64,000 nucleotides of DNA from Pseudochrobactrum asaccharolyticum (GTDB taxonomy: Bacteria; Pseudomonadota; Alphaproteobacteria; Rhizobiales; Rhizobiaceae). The stretch spans positions 506,553 to 570,552 of the forward strand of contig NZ_QNRH01000003.1 of NCBI RefSeq assembly GCF_003314995.1, in the 5' to 3' direction. The position numbers and the translations under genes are program-made. Shown here piece after piece: positions 52,548 through 61,562 of this stretch (the stretch's first letter is position 1; every line of letters starts with the position of its first letter). Under the pieces are notes generated by a model. The model ran no database searches. It was not told the DNA's origin and saw only the letters and a program-made list of their open reading frames with translations.

Positions 52548-53511
52548 GACGGAGTTTCCCTGCAAAGAGGCCGATAATACCACCGCGTGCAAACATCACC
52601 ACACCCAGTAAAATCAGACCAAAGAAGAGCTGCCAATGCTCGACCATACCACCCAGTGCAAATTCAAACAGCACATAGAGCACAGCGCCGATGAACGGCC
52701 CGAACAAACGACCGGTGCCACCGAGAATAATCAGCACGATCAGCTCGCCGGACATGTGCCATGAGAACATCGACGGGCTGACAAAACGATTGAGATCAAC
52801 AAATAATGCGCCAGCGAGTGCTGTGATCATTGCGGAGAGCACAAAGGCTACAAGACGAATACGCAGTGGCGCGATGCCAACCGATGACAGACGCAGTTCA
52901 TTCTGTCGTGCGCCTTCCAGAGCCGCACCAAAACGGGAATTACGGAACCGTGAAAACAGAAACAACACGACCATCAATACGGCATAGGCGATCAGGAAGA
53001 AGCTCAGCGGTTTCAGCGTGTTTACACCGGGGAAACTATTACGCATCGCCAGAGGCAGGCCATCTTCACCACCGTATGCCGGCCATGAAATCGCGAAATA
53101 ATAAATCATCTGCGCAAAGGCCAGCGTTATCATAATGAAATAAACGCCCGACGTCCGCAGACTAATGATGCCGATCGGCAGGGCAATCAGTCCGGCAACC
53201 AGCATGGCTACCGGCCAGATCACCAGCATCTGATCGCTGCCGGAAAACCAGTTGAAAATTGCCGTTCCGTCCGATGCATGGCTTGCAAGAATACCGGCAA
53301 CATAGCCGCCAATTCCAAAGAAAGCCGCATGGCCGAAAGAAACCATACCACCTAAGCCCAGAACCAGATTAAGTCCGGTGGCAGCAAGCGCCAGAATGGC
53401 AATGCGGGTGACGAGAGAAATATAAAATGTCTCTCCCATCTGATTGGCAATCAGAGCAACAACAGGCAGTGCCAAAGCAAAAAACAGGCTGATAGCTATC
53501 TCGCGTTTCAT
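52540..53511 (-). CDS. Branched-chain-type ABC transporter permease LivM
   Basis: The 323-residue membrane protein has about nine hydrophobic helices and the LivM core: NLVLGLGGMVSFGHAAFFGIGGY near 45-68 and the ATPase-contact region EGARQNELRLSSVGI near 200. The ATG start is clear. It forms the channel with LivH, encoded upstream on the same strand. Confidence 0.92.
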   Translation of the reverse strand: MKREIAISLFFALALPVVALIANQMGETFYISLVTRIAILALAATGLNLVLGLGGMVSFGHAAFFGIGGYVAGILASHASDGTAIFNWFSGSDQMLVIWPVAMLVAGLIALPIGIISLRTSGVYFIMITLAFAQMIYYFAISWPAYGGEDGLPLAMRNSFPGVNTLKPLSFFLIAYAVLMVVLFLFSRFRNSRFGAALEGARQNELRLSSVGIAPLRIRLVAFVLSAMITALAGALFVDLNRFVSPSMFSWHMSGELIVLIILGGTGRLFGPFIGAVLYVLFEFALGGMVEHWQLFFGLILLGVVMFARGGIIGLFAGKLRHG

Positions 53512-53565
53512 TGGCCTTGTCCCCCGCCTGCAATTTTCGCACTACTCAAAGAATATTTTGTGAAA

Positions 53566-54486
53566 TCAGCCATTTGCAGCAAATAATCCCTGTGGGCGCA
53601 TGGTGAGGATAATCGCCATAACAATGTAAATCAGCATGGATGCCAATGCGGTGCCAACCGTTGCCGCCTGAGATGTTTCCATAAACAATGCGAACAGTTT
53701 GGGCAGCAGAAAGCGTCCCATCGTATCGACCACCCCGACCAGAATGGCACCATATAACGCGCCTTTGACCGAGCCGATGCCGCCGATAACAATAACCACA
53801 AAGGCAAGGATCAGCACCGGCTCGCCCATACCGACCTGCACCGACTGCAAAGCGCCCACCAAGGCACCGGCAAGGCCGGCCAGCGCTGCACCGAGTGCAA
53901 AGACAATCGTATTCAGCTTGGCAATATCAACACCCAATGCACCGATCATTTCACGATCAGCCTCACCGGCACGAATGCGCATACCAAGGCGTGTCTTAGC
54001 AATCAGGAAATAAAGACCGACAGCGACGATAATACCCGCGGCAATAATCGCCAGCCTGTAGAGCTGGTATTGTGAGCCGCCGGGCAAAGTGACTGAGCCC
54101 TGCAACAATGGCGGAATATCCAGATACAGCGGGAAAGAGCCAAAAATCCAACGTGTAGCGTCAGAGAAAATCAAAATCAGCGCGAAGGTCGCCAGAACCT
54201 GATCCAGATGGCTACGGTTATAAAGCCTGCGGATCAGCACCATTTCCATAATGGCACCGGCACAGGCCGCCGCGATCAGACTGGCGATCAATCCGAGCCA
54301 GAAAGAACCGGTTGCGGTTGCCACAACAGCACAGGCAAATGCCCCCACCATAAACAGCGAGCCATGAGCGAGATTGATAACTCCCATGACCCCGAAAATC
54401 AGGGTCAGGCCGGCCGCCATAAGAAACAGCATAATGCCGAATTGCAGCCCGTTGAGTAACTGCTCAATAAAAAGTGCAGAAGACAA
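53566..54486 (-). CDS. Branched-chain-type ABC transporter permease LivH
   Basis: The 306-residue membrane protein has eight hydrophobic helices, the GVMGVINLAHGSLFMVGAF segment and an AGEADREMIGALGVD coupling region, as in LivH. The frame has no upstream ATG before a stop, so a TTG at 54486 is the most likely start; a weak initiation site here may lower its amount relative to the binding protein. A strong intercistronic hairpin separates it from that gene. Confidence 0.9.
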   Translation of the reverse strand: MSSALFIEQLLNGLQFGIMLFLMAAGLTLIFGVMGVINLAHGSLFMVGAFACAVVATATGSFWLGLIASLIAAACAGAIMEMVLIRRLYNRSHLDQVLATFALILIFSDATRWIFGSFPLYLDIPPLLQGSVTLPGGSQYQLYRLAIIAAGIIVAVGLYFLIAKTRLGMRIRAGEADREMIGALGVDIAKLNTIVFALGAALAGLAGALVGALQSVQVGMGEPVLILAFVVIVIGGIGSVKGALYGAILVGVVDTMGRFLLPKLFALFMETSQAATVGTALASMLIYIVMAIILTMRPQGLFAANG

Positions 54487-54594
54487 AACCGCGTCCGATC
54501 TGTTGAGTGCTTTTTATAAAATCTGCACAAAAGCTACCTGTAAGCTGTTCTATACAGCTTCACTTGTTGTGCAGGGAATGCGGTGATCGTGATG

Positions 54595-54626
54595 GTTGTT
54601 GCAGCGGTTTTATCCGCTGCAACAAC
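54595..54626. terminator. Intercistronic hairpin between the binding-protein and LivH genes
   Basis: A perfect 13-bp stem GTTGTTGCAGCGG with a TTTTAT loop follows the binding-protein stop by 10 bp on the minus strand. The lack of a T-run suggests partial termination or mRNA protection. Confidence 0.75.
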
Positions 54627-54635
54627 CTGCAATGC

Positions 54636-55784
54636 TTAAAGTTTGCAATCTTTAGCGTAAGTATCCTGATGGTCAGTGAAGCTTGTTGCCACGATCTTAT
54701 TGGTCAGAACACCGTCTTCTTTAATCACTTCGCGCATATAAATATCCTGAATAGGATGATTATTATTACCGAATTTGAATTTACCACGCACCGACTGGAA
54801 GTCGGCAGCTTTCATTGCCGCGCGGAATGTATCCTTGTCATTGATGCTGGCTTTTGCAGCAGCGGACAGGATCAGATTAGCCGCATCATAGCCCTGTGTT
54901 GCATAAAGCGACGGCAGACGGCCATATTCTTTTTTGAAGGCTTCGACATAGGCTTTATTCGCCTCATTATCGAGGTCTTTTGACCAATGCGACGAGTTTT
55001 TTACACCCAGTGCCGCATCGCCGATGGCGCCCAGCACATCCTGATCAAAGGAGAAGCCTGGTCCTGTAACCGGAATGGTCACACCCGACTGGGAATATTG
55101 CTTCATGAAGGCAACTCCCATGCCACCTGGCAGGAAGAAGTAGACGGAATCTGCACCGGAGGCGCGGATCTGAGCGATTTCAGCGGCATAGTCTGTCTGG
55201 CCTACTTTGGTATAGACTTCACCGGCAAGCTCACCTTTATAAAAGCGCTTATAGCCGGTCAAAGCATCGGTGCCTGCCGGATAATTCGGCGCAAGAATAA
55301 AGCTCTTTTTGTACCCTGCCGTATTGGCATAATTGCCTACAGCCTCATGCAGATTATCATTCTGATAGGCCGCATTAAAATAATTGGCATTGCATTTTGC
55401 ACCGGCCAAAGCCGAAGGCCCCGCATTGGTGGAAACGTAGATTTTATCCTGCGCCACAACGCTCGGCACCACTGCCATAGCCAGATTGGACCAGACGATA
55501 CCGGTCAAAATATCAACCTTGTCGCTCTGCACCATTTTGTCTGCGATCTGCACCGCCAGTTCAGGCTTTTGTGCATCATCTTCAACAATTACAGTGACAT
55601 CTTTATTGCCGGATTGTTTGATCGCCAGCAGAAAGCCGTCACGGCTGTCAATGCCAAGCCCTGCACCGCCGCCGGACAGTGTGGTGATCATACCGATTTT
55701 AAGCGGCTCGGCCTGCGCGGCCTGCGAAAGTGCCAGTCCGAGCCCGAAACAGGCGGTCGACAGGCTAAGTGTCAGTTTTTTCAT
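54636..55784 (-). CDS. Branched-chain-type ABC transporter substrate-binding protein
   Basis: The 382-residue precursor has a signal peptide (cleaved near AQA-E, residue 25) and a type I periplasmic-binding fold with KIGMITTLSGGGAGLGIDSRDG and KCNANYFNAAYQNDN segments. The sequence is in the branch that often binds aromatic or other organic acids rather than leucine. A GAGGGA ribosome site precedes the ATG. It follows a formamidase-like hydrolase gene in the same direction, which suggests uptake of an amide- or ester-related compound. Ligand unproven. Confidence 0.88.
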   Translation of the reverse strand: MKKLTLSLSTACFGLGLALSQAAQAEPLKIGMITTLSGGGAGLGIDSRDGFLLAIKQSGNKDVTVIVEDDAQKPELAVQIADKMVQSDKVDILTGIVWSNLAMAVVPSVVAQDKIYVSTNAGPSALAGAKCNANYFNAAYQNDNLHEAVGNYANTAGYKKSFILAPNYPAGTDALTGYKRFYKGELAGEVYTKVGQTDYAAEIAQIRASGADSVYFFLPGGMGVAFMKQYSQSGVTIPVTGPGFSFDQDVLGAIGDAALGVKNSSHWSKDLDNEANKAYVEAFKKEYGRLPSLYATQGYDAANLILSAAAKASINDKDTFRAAMKAADFQSVRGKFKFGNNNHPIQDIYMREVIKEDGVLTNKIVATSFTDHQDTYAKDCKL

Positions 55785-55885
55785 CAGTGTTCCCTCGTGA
55801 TTATTGTTATTGGGTAGTTCAATAATAAATTACCAAGACTTACAAGCTTGCTTTTCAGACTCCGAACACAAAAATGCGAAATACT

Positions 55886-56755
55886 CTAAAGACATAATAA
55901 TTTACGCGTCAGCGGATGATCCGCCTGTTCAAGTCCGTCCAGAATATTCATATGATGACGATCAGGCTCCTCAACCTGATCGATGCGGACATCAAAGCCG
56001 CTCCACAAATTCGCCAGCGCCCGGCTTTGACGAACGAATTCCGGTAGCTCCTCTGCTCCGACCCATGTGGTGATATCTGTACCTGCCAAAGGTTCTTGCA
56101 AAACCGGACTTTCAAGACGTGCCTGTTCCAGATCAAGCCTGAAATCTTTATTCATTTCAAGATTGAGCAATGGCCGTAAATCCGTCACTGCCGAGATCGG
56201 CACAATTTTGCGCAAGCGCTGTTGCAAGCTGCGGTTCAGTGGTGTTGTCGTCGTTGCCATCCGTGCCACCAGATGCCCGCCCGCAGAATGCCCTGCCAGA
56301 TGCAATGGCCCTTCAACCATCGAAGCGGCCTGTATTATCGCCATTGCAATTTCAGAAGTAATTTGCGGAATGCTGGCCTGCGGACACAGCGTATAGGACG
56401 GAATAGCCACCGCAAAACCGTGCGCAACAGCACCTTGAGCCAAATGTGTGAAATAGGATTTATCGAAACGTAGCCAGTAACCGCCATGGACAAACATTAT
56501 TAAGCCACGTGGCTGGTCTTGCGGTAAAACCAGATCCAGAAGATTGCGTTCTGCGGAACCATAACGCACATCCGCAGTAAAACGGTTCTGCGCTTGCAGC
56601 TCCTCACGAAACCGGCTGGATTTTTGATGCCAAAGTGGGGGATAAGACGCGGAATCCACAACATGCTTCACATTGGAATAGGCCTGCTCCCAATTACGGG
56701 TGCCAGATTTGACCATTCCGTTTTGTAAAACCGGTGCTGCCACTCCGTTGCGCAT
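55886..56755 (-). CDS. Alpha/beta hydrolase, kynurenine formamidase/BD-FAE-like
   Basis: The ATG at 56755 follows an AGGAACGGG ribosome site and gives 289 residues. The HGGYW motif (FVHGGYW), which forms the oxyanion region of arylformamidases, and the nucleophile elbow GHSAGGH are present, and a late HHMNILD histidine segment completes the triad. Such enzymes hydrolyse N-formylkynurenine or feruloyl-type esters. It lies 101 bp upstream of a branched-chain-type ABC importer operon on the same strand, so it may process that importer's substrate. No other kynurenine genes are seen. Confidence 0.82.
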   Translation of the reverse strand: MRNGVAAPVLQNGMVKSGTRNWEQAYSNVKHVVDSASYPPLWHQKSSRFREELQAQNRFTADVRYGSAERNLLDLVLPQDQPRGLIMFVHGGYWLRFDKSYFTHLAQGAVAHGFAVAIPSYTLCPQASIPQITSEIAMAIIQAASMVEGPLHLAGHSAGGHLVARMATTTTPLNRSLQQRLRKIVPISAVTDLRPLLNLEMNKDFRLDLEQARLESPVLQEPLAGTDITTWVGAEELPEFVRQSRALANLWSGFDVRIDQVEEPDRHHMNILDGLEQADHPLTRKLLCL

Positions 56756-56958
56756 TCCCGTTCCTCCCGCCTGTGTTTCCGAACAGCTCTCTATTAACGG
56801 AAACACCTAAATATCTCCACAAAACAAAAAATAATTCAAGCATGAAATTTCATACTTAAACCATTTCTGTAAAATTGTTCTGCTGAAACTGAGAAGACCC
56901 GTGCAAACGGCTATTCTTTGAAGCCGCTTAAACACCTTATAAATGCATCAAGAAATCG

Positions 56959-56999
56959 GCTGCACGCCTGTTCATTGTCGAAACAAACAGGCGTGCAGC
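56959..56999. terminator. Hairpin terminator after the YkuD-M14 fusion gene
   Basis: A 14-bp stem GCTGCACGCCTGTT with a 13-base loop lies 7 bp after the stop of the minus-strand gene. The T-run is short, but it is the only strong hairpin in the spacer up to the hydrolase gene. Confidence 0.65.
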
Positions 57000-57005
57000 A
57001 TCATT

Positions 57006-58556
57006 TTAGTCCTGCAAGCGATCACTTACCTTGCACAGGAAACACAATTCACTATGAGCCGGAGAGGTCAGGCTGGCGAAAATAATGGCGCCGTCATAAG
57101 GCATCACAATATCACGACCATCCGCTCGCTTCCCGATGACTTCCCCCTCGCTCACCGCTTCACCGGTGACAAAACGCTTGAGCAACTGATCATCATCATG
57201 ATCCGCCAGAATAGCCTCGGAGATTTCCAATACGCGTAGCGATTTCGGCTTTTGCGGCGCATCTTTGATCATGCCAAGCGCGACCATGCCATTGATTACG
57301 CAATCATAACCAATTTGCGGGCCATTCGGGTCGAGATGCTGGCCGCACTCAACAGTCACACCGTAGCCACCGGCAAAGCGCATATATTCTGTCGTGCCAA
57401 CACCATGCAACGATGACAGGCCTTCTGTTACACCGGCTTCACGCTTTTGCTTAATCGCCTTCTCATGAGCAGGCAGCCAGCCATGCACCAGCAGCGGCAG
57501 GTTCATAGCTTTTGCCAGCTTGCTCTCGGCAGCTTCATGGACAAAAGGCTCCAGCACACCCTGATTATCACGCGGGCCAAACAGCGCAAACGCCTCACCT
57601 TCCGAGCCGAAGGAATGCAGATCAATCAGCACATCATGAGCGCGCAACAGCGGGCAGATAACATTGGCAACACGGTCTTCATTATCCTGCGGGATTGCAC
57701 TTTCCGACAAGTTGCGGTTGAAATTGCGGTCACCGATACGGGTATTATTGCGGAAGGCCAGACCATTGACCACCGGCACAAAAGTCACCTGACCACATTC
57801 CAGCTCTCGCTGTCCGCTACGGAATTCGCTGATCAGACGGCTGATTGCATAAGGGCCGGACGGCTCATTGCCATGAACAGAGCCGGTTACAATCAGGCGC
57901 AGCCCCGGTTTCAAACCATGAAATGTCACAGTTTCGATTGATTTCGGCGGATTGTTCACCAAAGGCGTCAGTGGTTTCACCACATCATTGATCGAAGAAA
58001 TATCAATCACCATGCCCGGACGGACACGACGAGCCAGTTCCATCAAATGCTCATGGGCGACCACCACACAACCGGAGGTGCCGCTGTAATCAGGCCGTGC
58101 CGTATGCATGAAAATTGCCGAGCCACCACGCGCTTCCGGCAGTGCATCATTCCAGCCAACCGGAATAATCAGGTCAAACAGACGCTCGCCACGACGGGAC
58201 GGTTGTGTGTCATCGGTTTCAAAAACCAGCTGATTGTAGAAAGGGCTATCAGCATCTTCAACCCAGCGGTAGTTTTCCGGCTTCGGCAGAAACGGAAAAT
58301 CAAAGCTGCGCGGTTCATCGCCGAAGACTTCCGGATCGTAAAAACCATAGCGCAGCGGATGGCGTCCGCGTGGCGTCTTTCCGTCACCTTCACGTTTCAG
58401 CTGCGGGTCAATCAGACCATTACGGCCGATAGCGCATTTGACTGTCCAGTCATCAATGGTCAGCAGACCAATATGCGGATTTTGCGGGTCCTGACCGGTG
58501 CGGACAACGATTGTCGGTTGTTCGAGTGTTCCGACCATAAACGGATTTTGGCTCAT
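57006..58556 (-). CDS. Fusion of an L,D-transpeptidase (YkuD) domain and an M14 zinc carboxypeptidase/succinylglutamate desuccinylase-like domain
   Basis: The 516-residue protein has two catalytic domains and no signal peptide or membrane segment. The N-terminal part (about 15-185) is a YkuD domain: H151 in IFMHTARP, then S161-G162-C163 (GTSGCVVV), the active cysteine. The C-terminal part (about 215-500) is an M14 AstE/aspartoacylase-type metallohydrolase. Its zinc ligands are likely H228 and E231 (GSVHGNEPSG) and H314 (DLHSFG), with a DRNFNRNL arginine segment and E403 (TVECG) as catalytic base. It is the last gene after a dipeptide ABC importer, so it may act on peptides or cell-wall peptide fragments that enter the cell. 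The start at 58556 follows an AGGTTGA site. Confidence 0.88.
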   Translation of the reverse strand: MSQNPFMVGTLEQPTIVVRTGQDPQNPHIGLLTIDDWTVKCAIGRNGLIDPQLKREGDGKTPRGRHPLRYGFYDPEVFGDEPRSFDFPFLPKPENYRWVEDADSPFYNQLVFETDDTQPSRRGERLFDLIIPVGWNDALPEARGGSAIFMHTARPDYSGTSGCVVVAHEHLMELARRVRPGMVIDISSINDVVKPLTPLVNNPPKSIETVTFHGLKPGLRLIVTGSVHGNEPSGPYAISRLISEFRSGQRELECGQVTFVPVVNGLAFRNNTRIGDRNFNRNLSESAIPQDNEDRVANVICPLLRAHDVLIDLHSFGSEGEAFALFGPRDNQGVLEPFVHEAAESKLAKAMNLPLLVHGWLPAHEKAIKQKREAGVTEGLSSLHGVGTTEYMRFAGGYGVTVECGQHLDPNGPQIGYDCVINGMVALGMIKDAPQKPKSLRVLEISEAILADHDDDQLLKRFVTGEAVSEGEVIGKRADGRDIVMPYDGAIIFASLTSPAHSELCFLCKVSDRLQD

Positions 58557-58667
58557 AATATTCAACCTGTTTTGCAGCAATGACCGGAGCCTTTACCGCG
58601 CTCCGGACAGAATAAAAATTTACAATGCAGAGGCGCGATCAGACCGCCCGCTCAAGAGTATTTTTAC

Positions 58668-58714
58668 GCATGTCTTTATCCCAAAACCGGTACCCACTTT
58701 TGGGAGCCATGCTC
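58668..58714. repeat. Dispersed palindromic element forming the end of the DppF-type gene
   Basis: The element has outer arms GCATG / CATGC, middle arms CCCAAAA / TTTTGGG and a central ACCGGTACCCAC block. This pattern is widespread in intergenic regions of the order. Read on the minus strand it encodes the final GSQKWVPVLG and the stop of the ABC ATPase gene. Confidence 0.85.
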
Positions 58715-59713
58715 TAGTAGATGACATCTGGCACGGTGTGACGGATTACCGGTCGCTTTTGTAAAGTCCGGCACATCGCCCTGTCGGCACGCATCAAACA
58801 CCGACGGGCAACGCGGATTAAACGCACAGCCCGATGGCGGCTTAAGCGGCGACGGAGCCTCGCCTTGCATACGGCGCGGATGGCGCTCCGCAGCCAGCGG
58901 ATCGGGAATGGAAGCAATCAATGCCTGCGTATAGGGATGCAAAGGCTTAGTGAAAATATCACTCCACACGCCCTCTTCCACGATACGCCCCAGATACATC
59001 ACAGCAATCCGGTCACTCATGTGCTCAACAACACCCAGATCATGGGAAATCATCAACAGAGCAATGCCCAGCTCGTCTTTAAGCTCCAGCAACAGATTGA
59101 TAATCTGTGCACGGATCGATACGTCAAGCGCTGAGACAGGCTCGTCGCAGACCAGCAATTTAGGCTCGACGATCAGAGCGCGTGCGATGCAAATACGCTG
59201 GCGCTGCCCGCCGGAGAATTCATGCGGCCTGCGATCTGCCGCTTCCGGCTTCATGCCAACCTTAGTCAGCATATCAACCACACGTGCTTCGATCTCCGCC
59301 TTGTCTTTCATGCCGTGCAATCGCAAAGGCGCAGCCAGTGCATCACGCACCGAACGACGTGGATTTAGCGAAGCAAACGGATCCTGAAACACCATTTGCA
59401 CATTGCGTGCCTGACTGAGCGGATCGTTTTTAACGGCTGTGGGTACATCCTGCCCTGCAACATGAACCGAACCGGATGTATAAGGCACCAGCCCCATAAT
59501 CGCGCTGGCCAATGTTGATTTTCCGCAACCGCTTTCACCAACCAGACCAAGGCATTCACCGGCACGGATTGACAGATCAACACCATTCACAGCCTTCAGG
59601 GTCTTTTTCCGGAAACCCTCACGCACCGTATAGTGAATATTCAGGTCACGCACAGCCAGCACATCTTCAGTATCAGCCGCTGGTGCGGGAGAAAGAAAAA
59701 CCTGTTCAGTCAT
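58676..59713 (-). CDS. Dipeptide/oligopeptide ABC transporter ATP-binding protein (DppF/OppF-like)
   Basis: The 345-residue ATPase has Walker [10 protein letters not shown], signature FSGGQRQR, Walker B LLVCDEPVSALDVS, and the C-terminal cysteine-rich region (CAFNPRCPSVFDAC ... RARC) that holds an iron-sulfur-type or zinc site in this family. The last ten residues come from a dispersed palindromic repeat and so are not part of the ancestral protein. Its start overlaps the DppD-type gene by 8 bp. It forms the ATPase pair of the importer. Confidence 0.92.
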   Translation of the reverse strand: MTEQVFLSPAPAADTEDVLAVRDLNIHYTVREGFRKKTLKAVNGVDLSIRAGECLGLVGESGCGKSTLASAIMGLVPYTSGSVHVAGQDVPTAVKNDPLSQARNVQMVFQDPFASLNPRRSVRDALAAPLRLHGMKDKAEIEARVVDMLTKVGMKPEAADRRPHEFSGGQRQRICIARALIVEPKLLVCDEPVSALDVSIRAQIINLLLELKDELGIALLMISHDLGVVEHMSDRIAVMYLGRIVEEGVWSDIFTKPLHPYTQALIASIPDPLAAERHPRRMQGEAPSPLKPPSGCAFNPRCPSVFDACRQGDVPDFTKATGNPSHRARCHLLEHGSQKWVPVLG

Positions 59714-60686
59714 GATGATAACACCTGATTGTACTTATCCCTTCCAGCGCGGTCACTGGTGGCATAAGCGTTCTGCATTGCTCAGAAGCACGGGGGCAGC
59801 GTGACGCGAAACCACAAGCTTCATCGCGCTCCAGCAAGCCCGGCACCACGCCTTTGATCTCGGTCAGTTTTTTACGGCCTTCCTGTAACCGTCGTCCCAG
59901 AAGCGGCAGAGAAGCTACCAGCCCGCGCGTATAAGGATGGCGCGGATCGGTAAAAATCTGAGAGGCCGGACGCTGCTCAACAATATGCCCTGCATACATC
60001 ACCGCTACTCGATCACACATGCGCGCCACCAGCCCCAGATCGTGACTTATCATCAGCACCGCTGTGCCGCGCGCTTTACAAAGCTCCAAAATCAGCTCGA
60101 CAATCTCTGCCTGAATGGTCACATCCAGCGCTGTTGTCGGCTCATCGGCAATCAGCAAAGCCGGATCGCAGGCCAGTGCAATGGCAATCATCACACGCTG
60201 GCGCATACCACCGGAAAGCTGATGCGGATAATCTTTAATCCGCCGCTCAGGGCTTGGCACCTGCACCTGTTCCAGCGCTTCAATGGCTTTCAGCCGCGCC
60301 TGACGTACCGACATGCCTTTATGCAGCACAAACATCTCACCAATCTGATCACCGATAGTCATCAGCGGATTGAGCGAGGTCATCGGCTCCTGAAAGATCA
60401 TCGCCACGCGGTCGCCGCGCAGCCGTCGCATATCCCTGTTGGAAAGCCGGTTAATATCCTGCCCCTCCAACAGCACCTGCCCCTGCGTGACATGCAAAGG
60501 TGGCCGCAACAATCCGGCAATGGTCAGCGCACTCAGGCTCTTACCACAACCAGACTCCCCCACCAGACCGAAGACTTCACCGGCCTGAATAGAGAAATTC
60601 ATCTGAGAAACAGCAGGATAATCCTGTTCCTTATGCCGTAAAGCGATGGAGAGATTATCCAGTTGTAAAATTGGTTGATCAGACAT
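59706..60686 (-). CDS. Dipeptide/oligopeptide ABC transporter ATP-binding protein (DppD/OppD-like)
   Basis: The 326-residue ATPase has Walker [11 protein letters not shown], signature LSGGMRQR, Walker [15 protein letters not shown], and a C-terminal [14 protein letters not shown] segment. It overlaps the permease gene before it by one base (ATGA junction) and the DppF-type gene after it by 8 bp, so the ATPase and permease parts are translated together. Confidence 0.92.
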   Translation of the reverse strand: MSDQPILQLDNLSIALRHKEQDYPAVSQMNFSIQAGEVFGLVGESGCGKSLSALTIAGLLRPPLHVTQGQVLLEGQDINRLSNRDMRRLRGDRVAMIFQEPMTSLNPLMTIGDQIGEMFVLHKGMSVRQARLKAIEALEQVQVPSPERRIKDYPHQLSGGMRQRVMIAIALACDPALLIADEPTTALDVTIQAEIVELILELCKARGTAVLMISHDLGLVARMCDRVAVMYAGHIVEQRPASQIFTDPRHPYTRGLVASLPLLGRRLQEGRKKLTEIKGVVPGLLERDEACGFASRCPRASEQCRTLMPPVTALEGISTIRCYHHD

Positions 60687-61501
60687 CAGCGTTTTGACCT
60701 CCCATGCGGGTCGAGCAGATCACGTAGACCATCGCCCAGCATGTTAAAACCAAGCACTGTGATAAACAGCGCCAGCCCCGGGAAAATCGCCACCCAAGGG
60801 GCAACCATCAGCTGCTCACGGGCACGCGCCAGCATACCGCCCCAGCTTGGTGCCGGTGGCACAACGCCAAGGCCAAGGAAGGAAAGCGAAGCTTCCGCCA
60901 TAATCGCTGAACCGATACCCATTGTTGCCACAACAATCAGCGGCCCGCCGATATTCGGCAGAATTTCACGCAGCATGATGTAGAACCGGCCAAAACCGAG
61001 GGTGCGGGCAGCCTGCACATAGTTCTGAGATTTTTGGGTCAGAACCTGCGCACGAGAGATACGGCAGCTATAGGCCCAGTCAGTCAGACCAAGTGCAATC
61101 AGCAGGCTCAGCAAGCCGGGTCCGAGAACCGCCATCAACGCCAAAGCAAAAACGATGGTCGGGATTGCAAGCATCAGATTGGTCAGACCTTGCACAAATT
61201 CATCCCACCAGCCGCCGATATAACCGGCAGACAGGCCGAGGAGAACGCCGATACAGGTATTCATAGCCTGAATGGCGAGGCCGATCAGCAGCGAAATCCG
61301 CGCACCATAAACAATACGCGAGAAAATATCGCGACCCTGCTCATCCGTACCAAACCAGAATTGCGCACTCGGCGGCTCTTCCGCATACATCAGGTTGGAG
61401 TGCCCGACAGGGTCATAAGGTGCGATCCACGGCGCAAATATTGCAACCAGTGCGACACACACAAAAATGGTAAGTCCTATGATAAGATTGGAGCGTAACA
61501 T
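60686..61501 (-). CDS. Dipeptide/oligopeptide ABC transporter permease (DppC/OppC-like)
   Basis: The 271-residue membrane protein has six helices and the permease EAA loop (EASLSFLGLGVVPPAPSWGGML in pieces), with the DppC-type FGTDEQGRDIFSRIVYGARIS opening near 50. The start is the ATG at 61501; a TTG one codon upstream is unlikely. It pairs with the DppB-type protein encoded next upstream, 61 bp away. Confidence 0.92.
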   Translation of the reverse strand: MLRSNLIIGLTIFVCVALVAIFAPWIAPYDPVGHSNLMYAEEPPSAQFWFGTDEQGRDIFSRIVYGARISLLIGLAIQAMNTCIGVLLGLSAGYIGGWWDEFVQGLTNLMLAIPTIVFALALMAVLGPGLLSLLIALGLTDWAYSCRISRAQVLTQKSQNYVQAARTLGFGRFYIMLREILPNIGGPLIVVATMGIGSAIMAEASLSFLGLGVVPPAPSWGGMLARAREQLMVAPWVAIFPGLALFITVLGFNMLGDGLRDLLDPHGRSKR

Positions 61502-61562
61502 CAAGACTGCCTGCCCTGTTCATAAAAATCGTGAAATTTCAGATGATGCTGTGTCATGGCAC

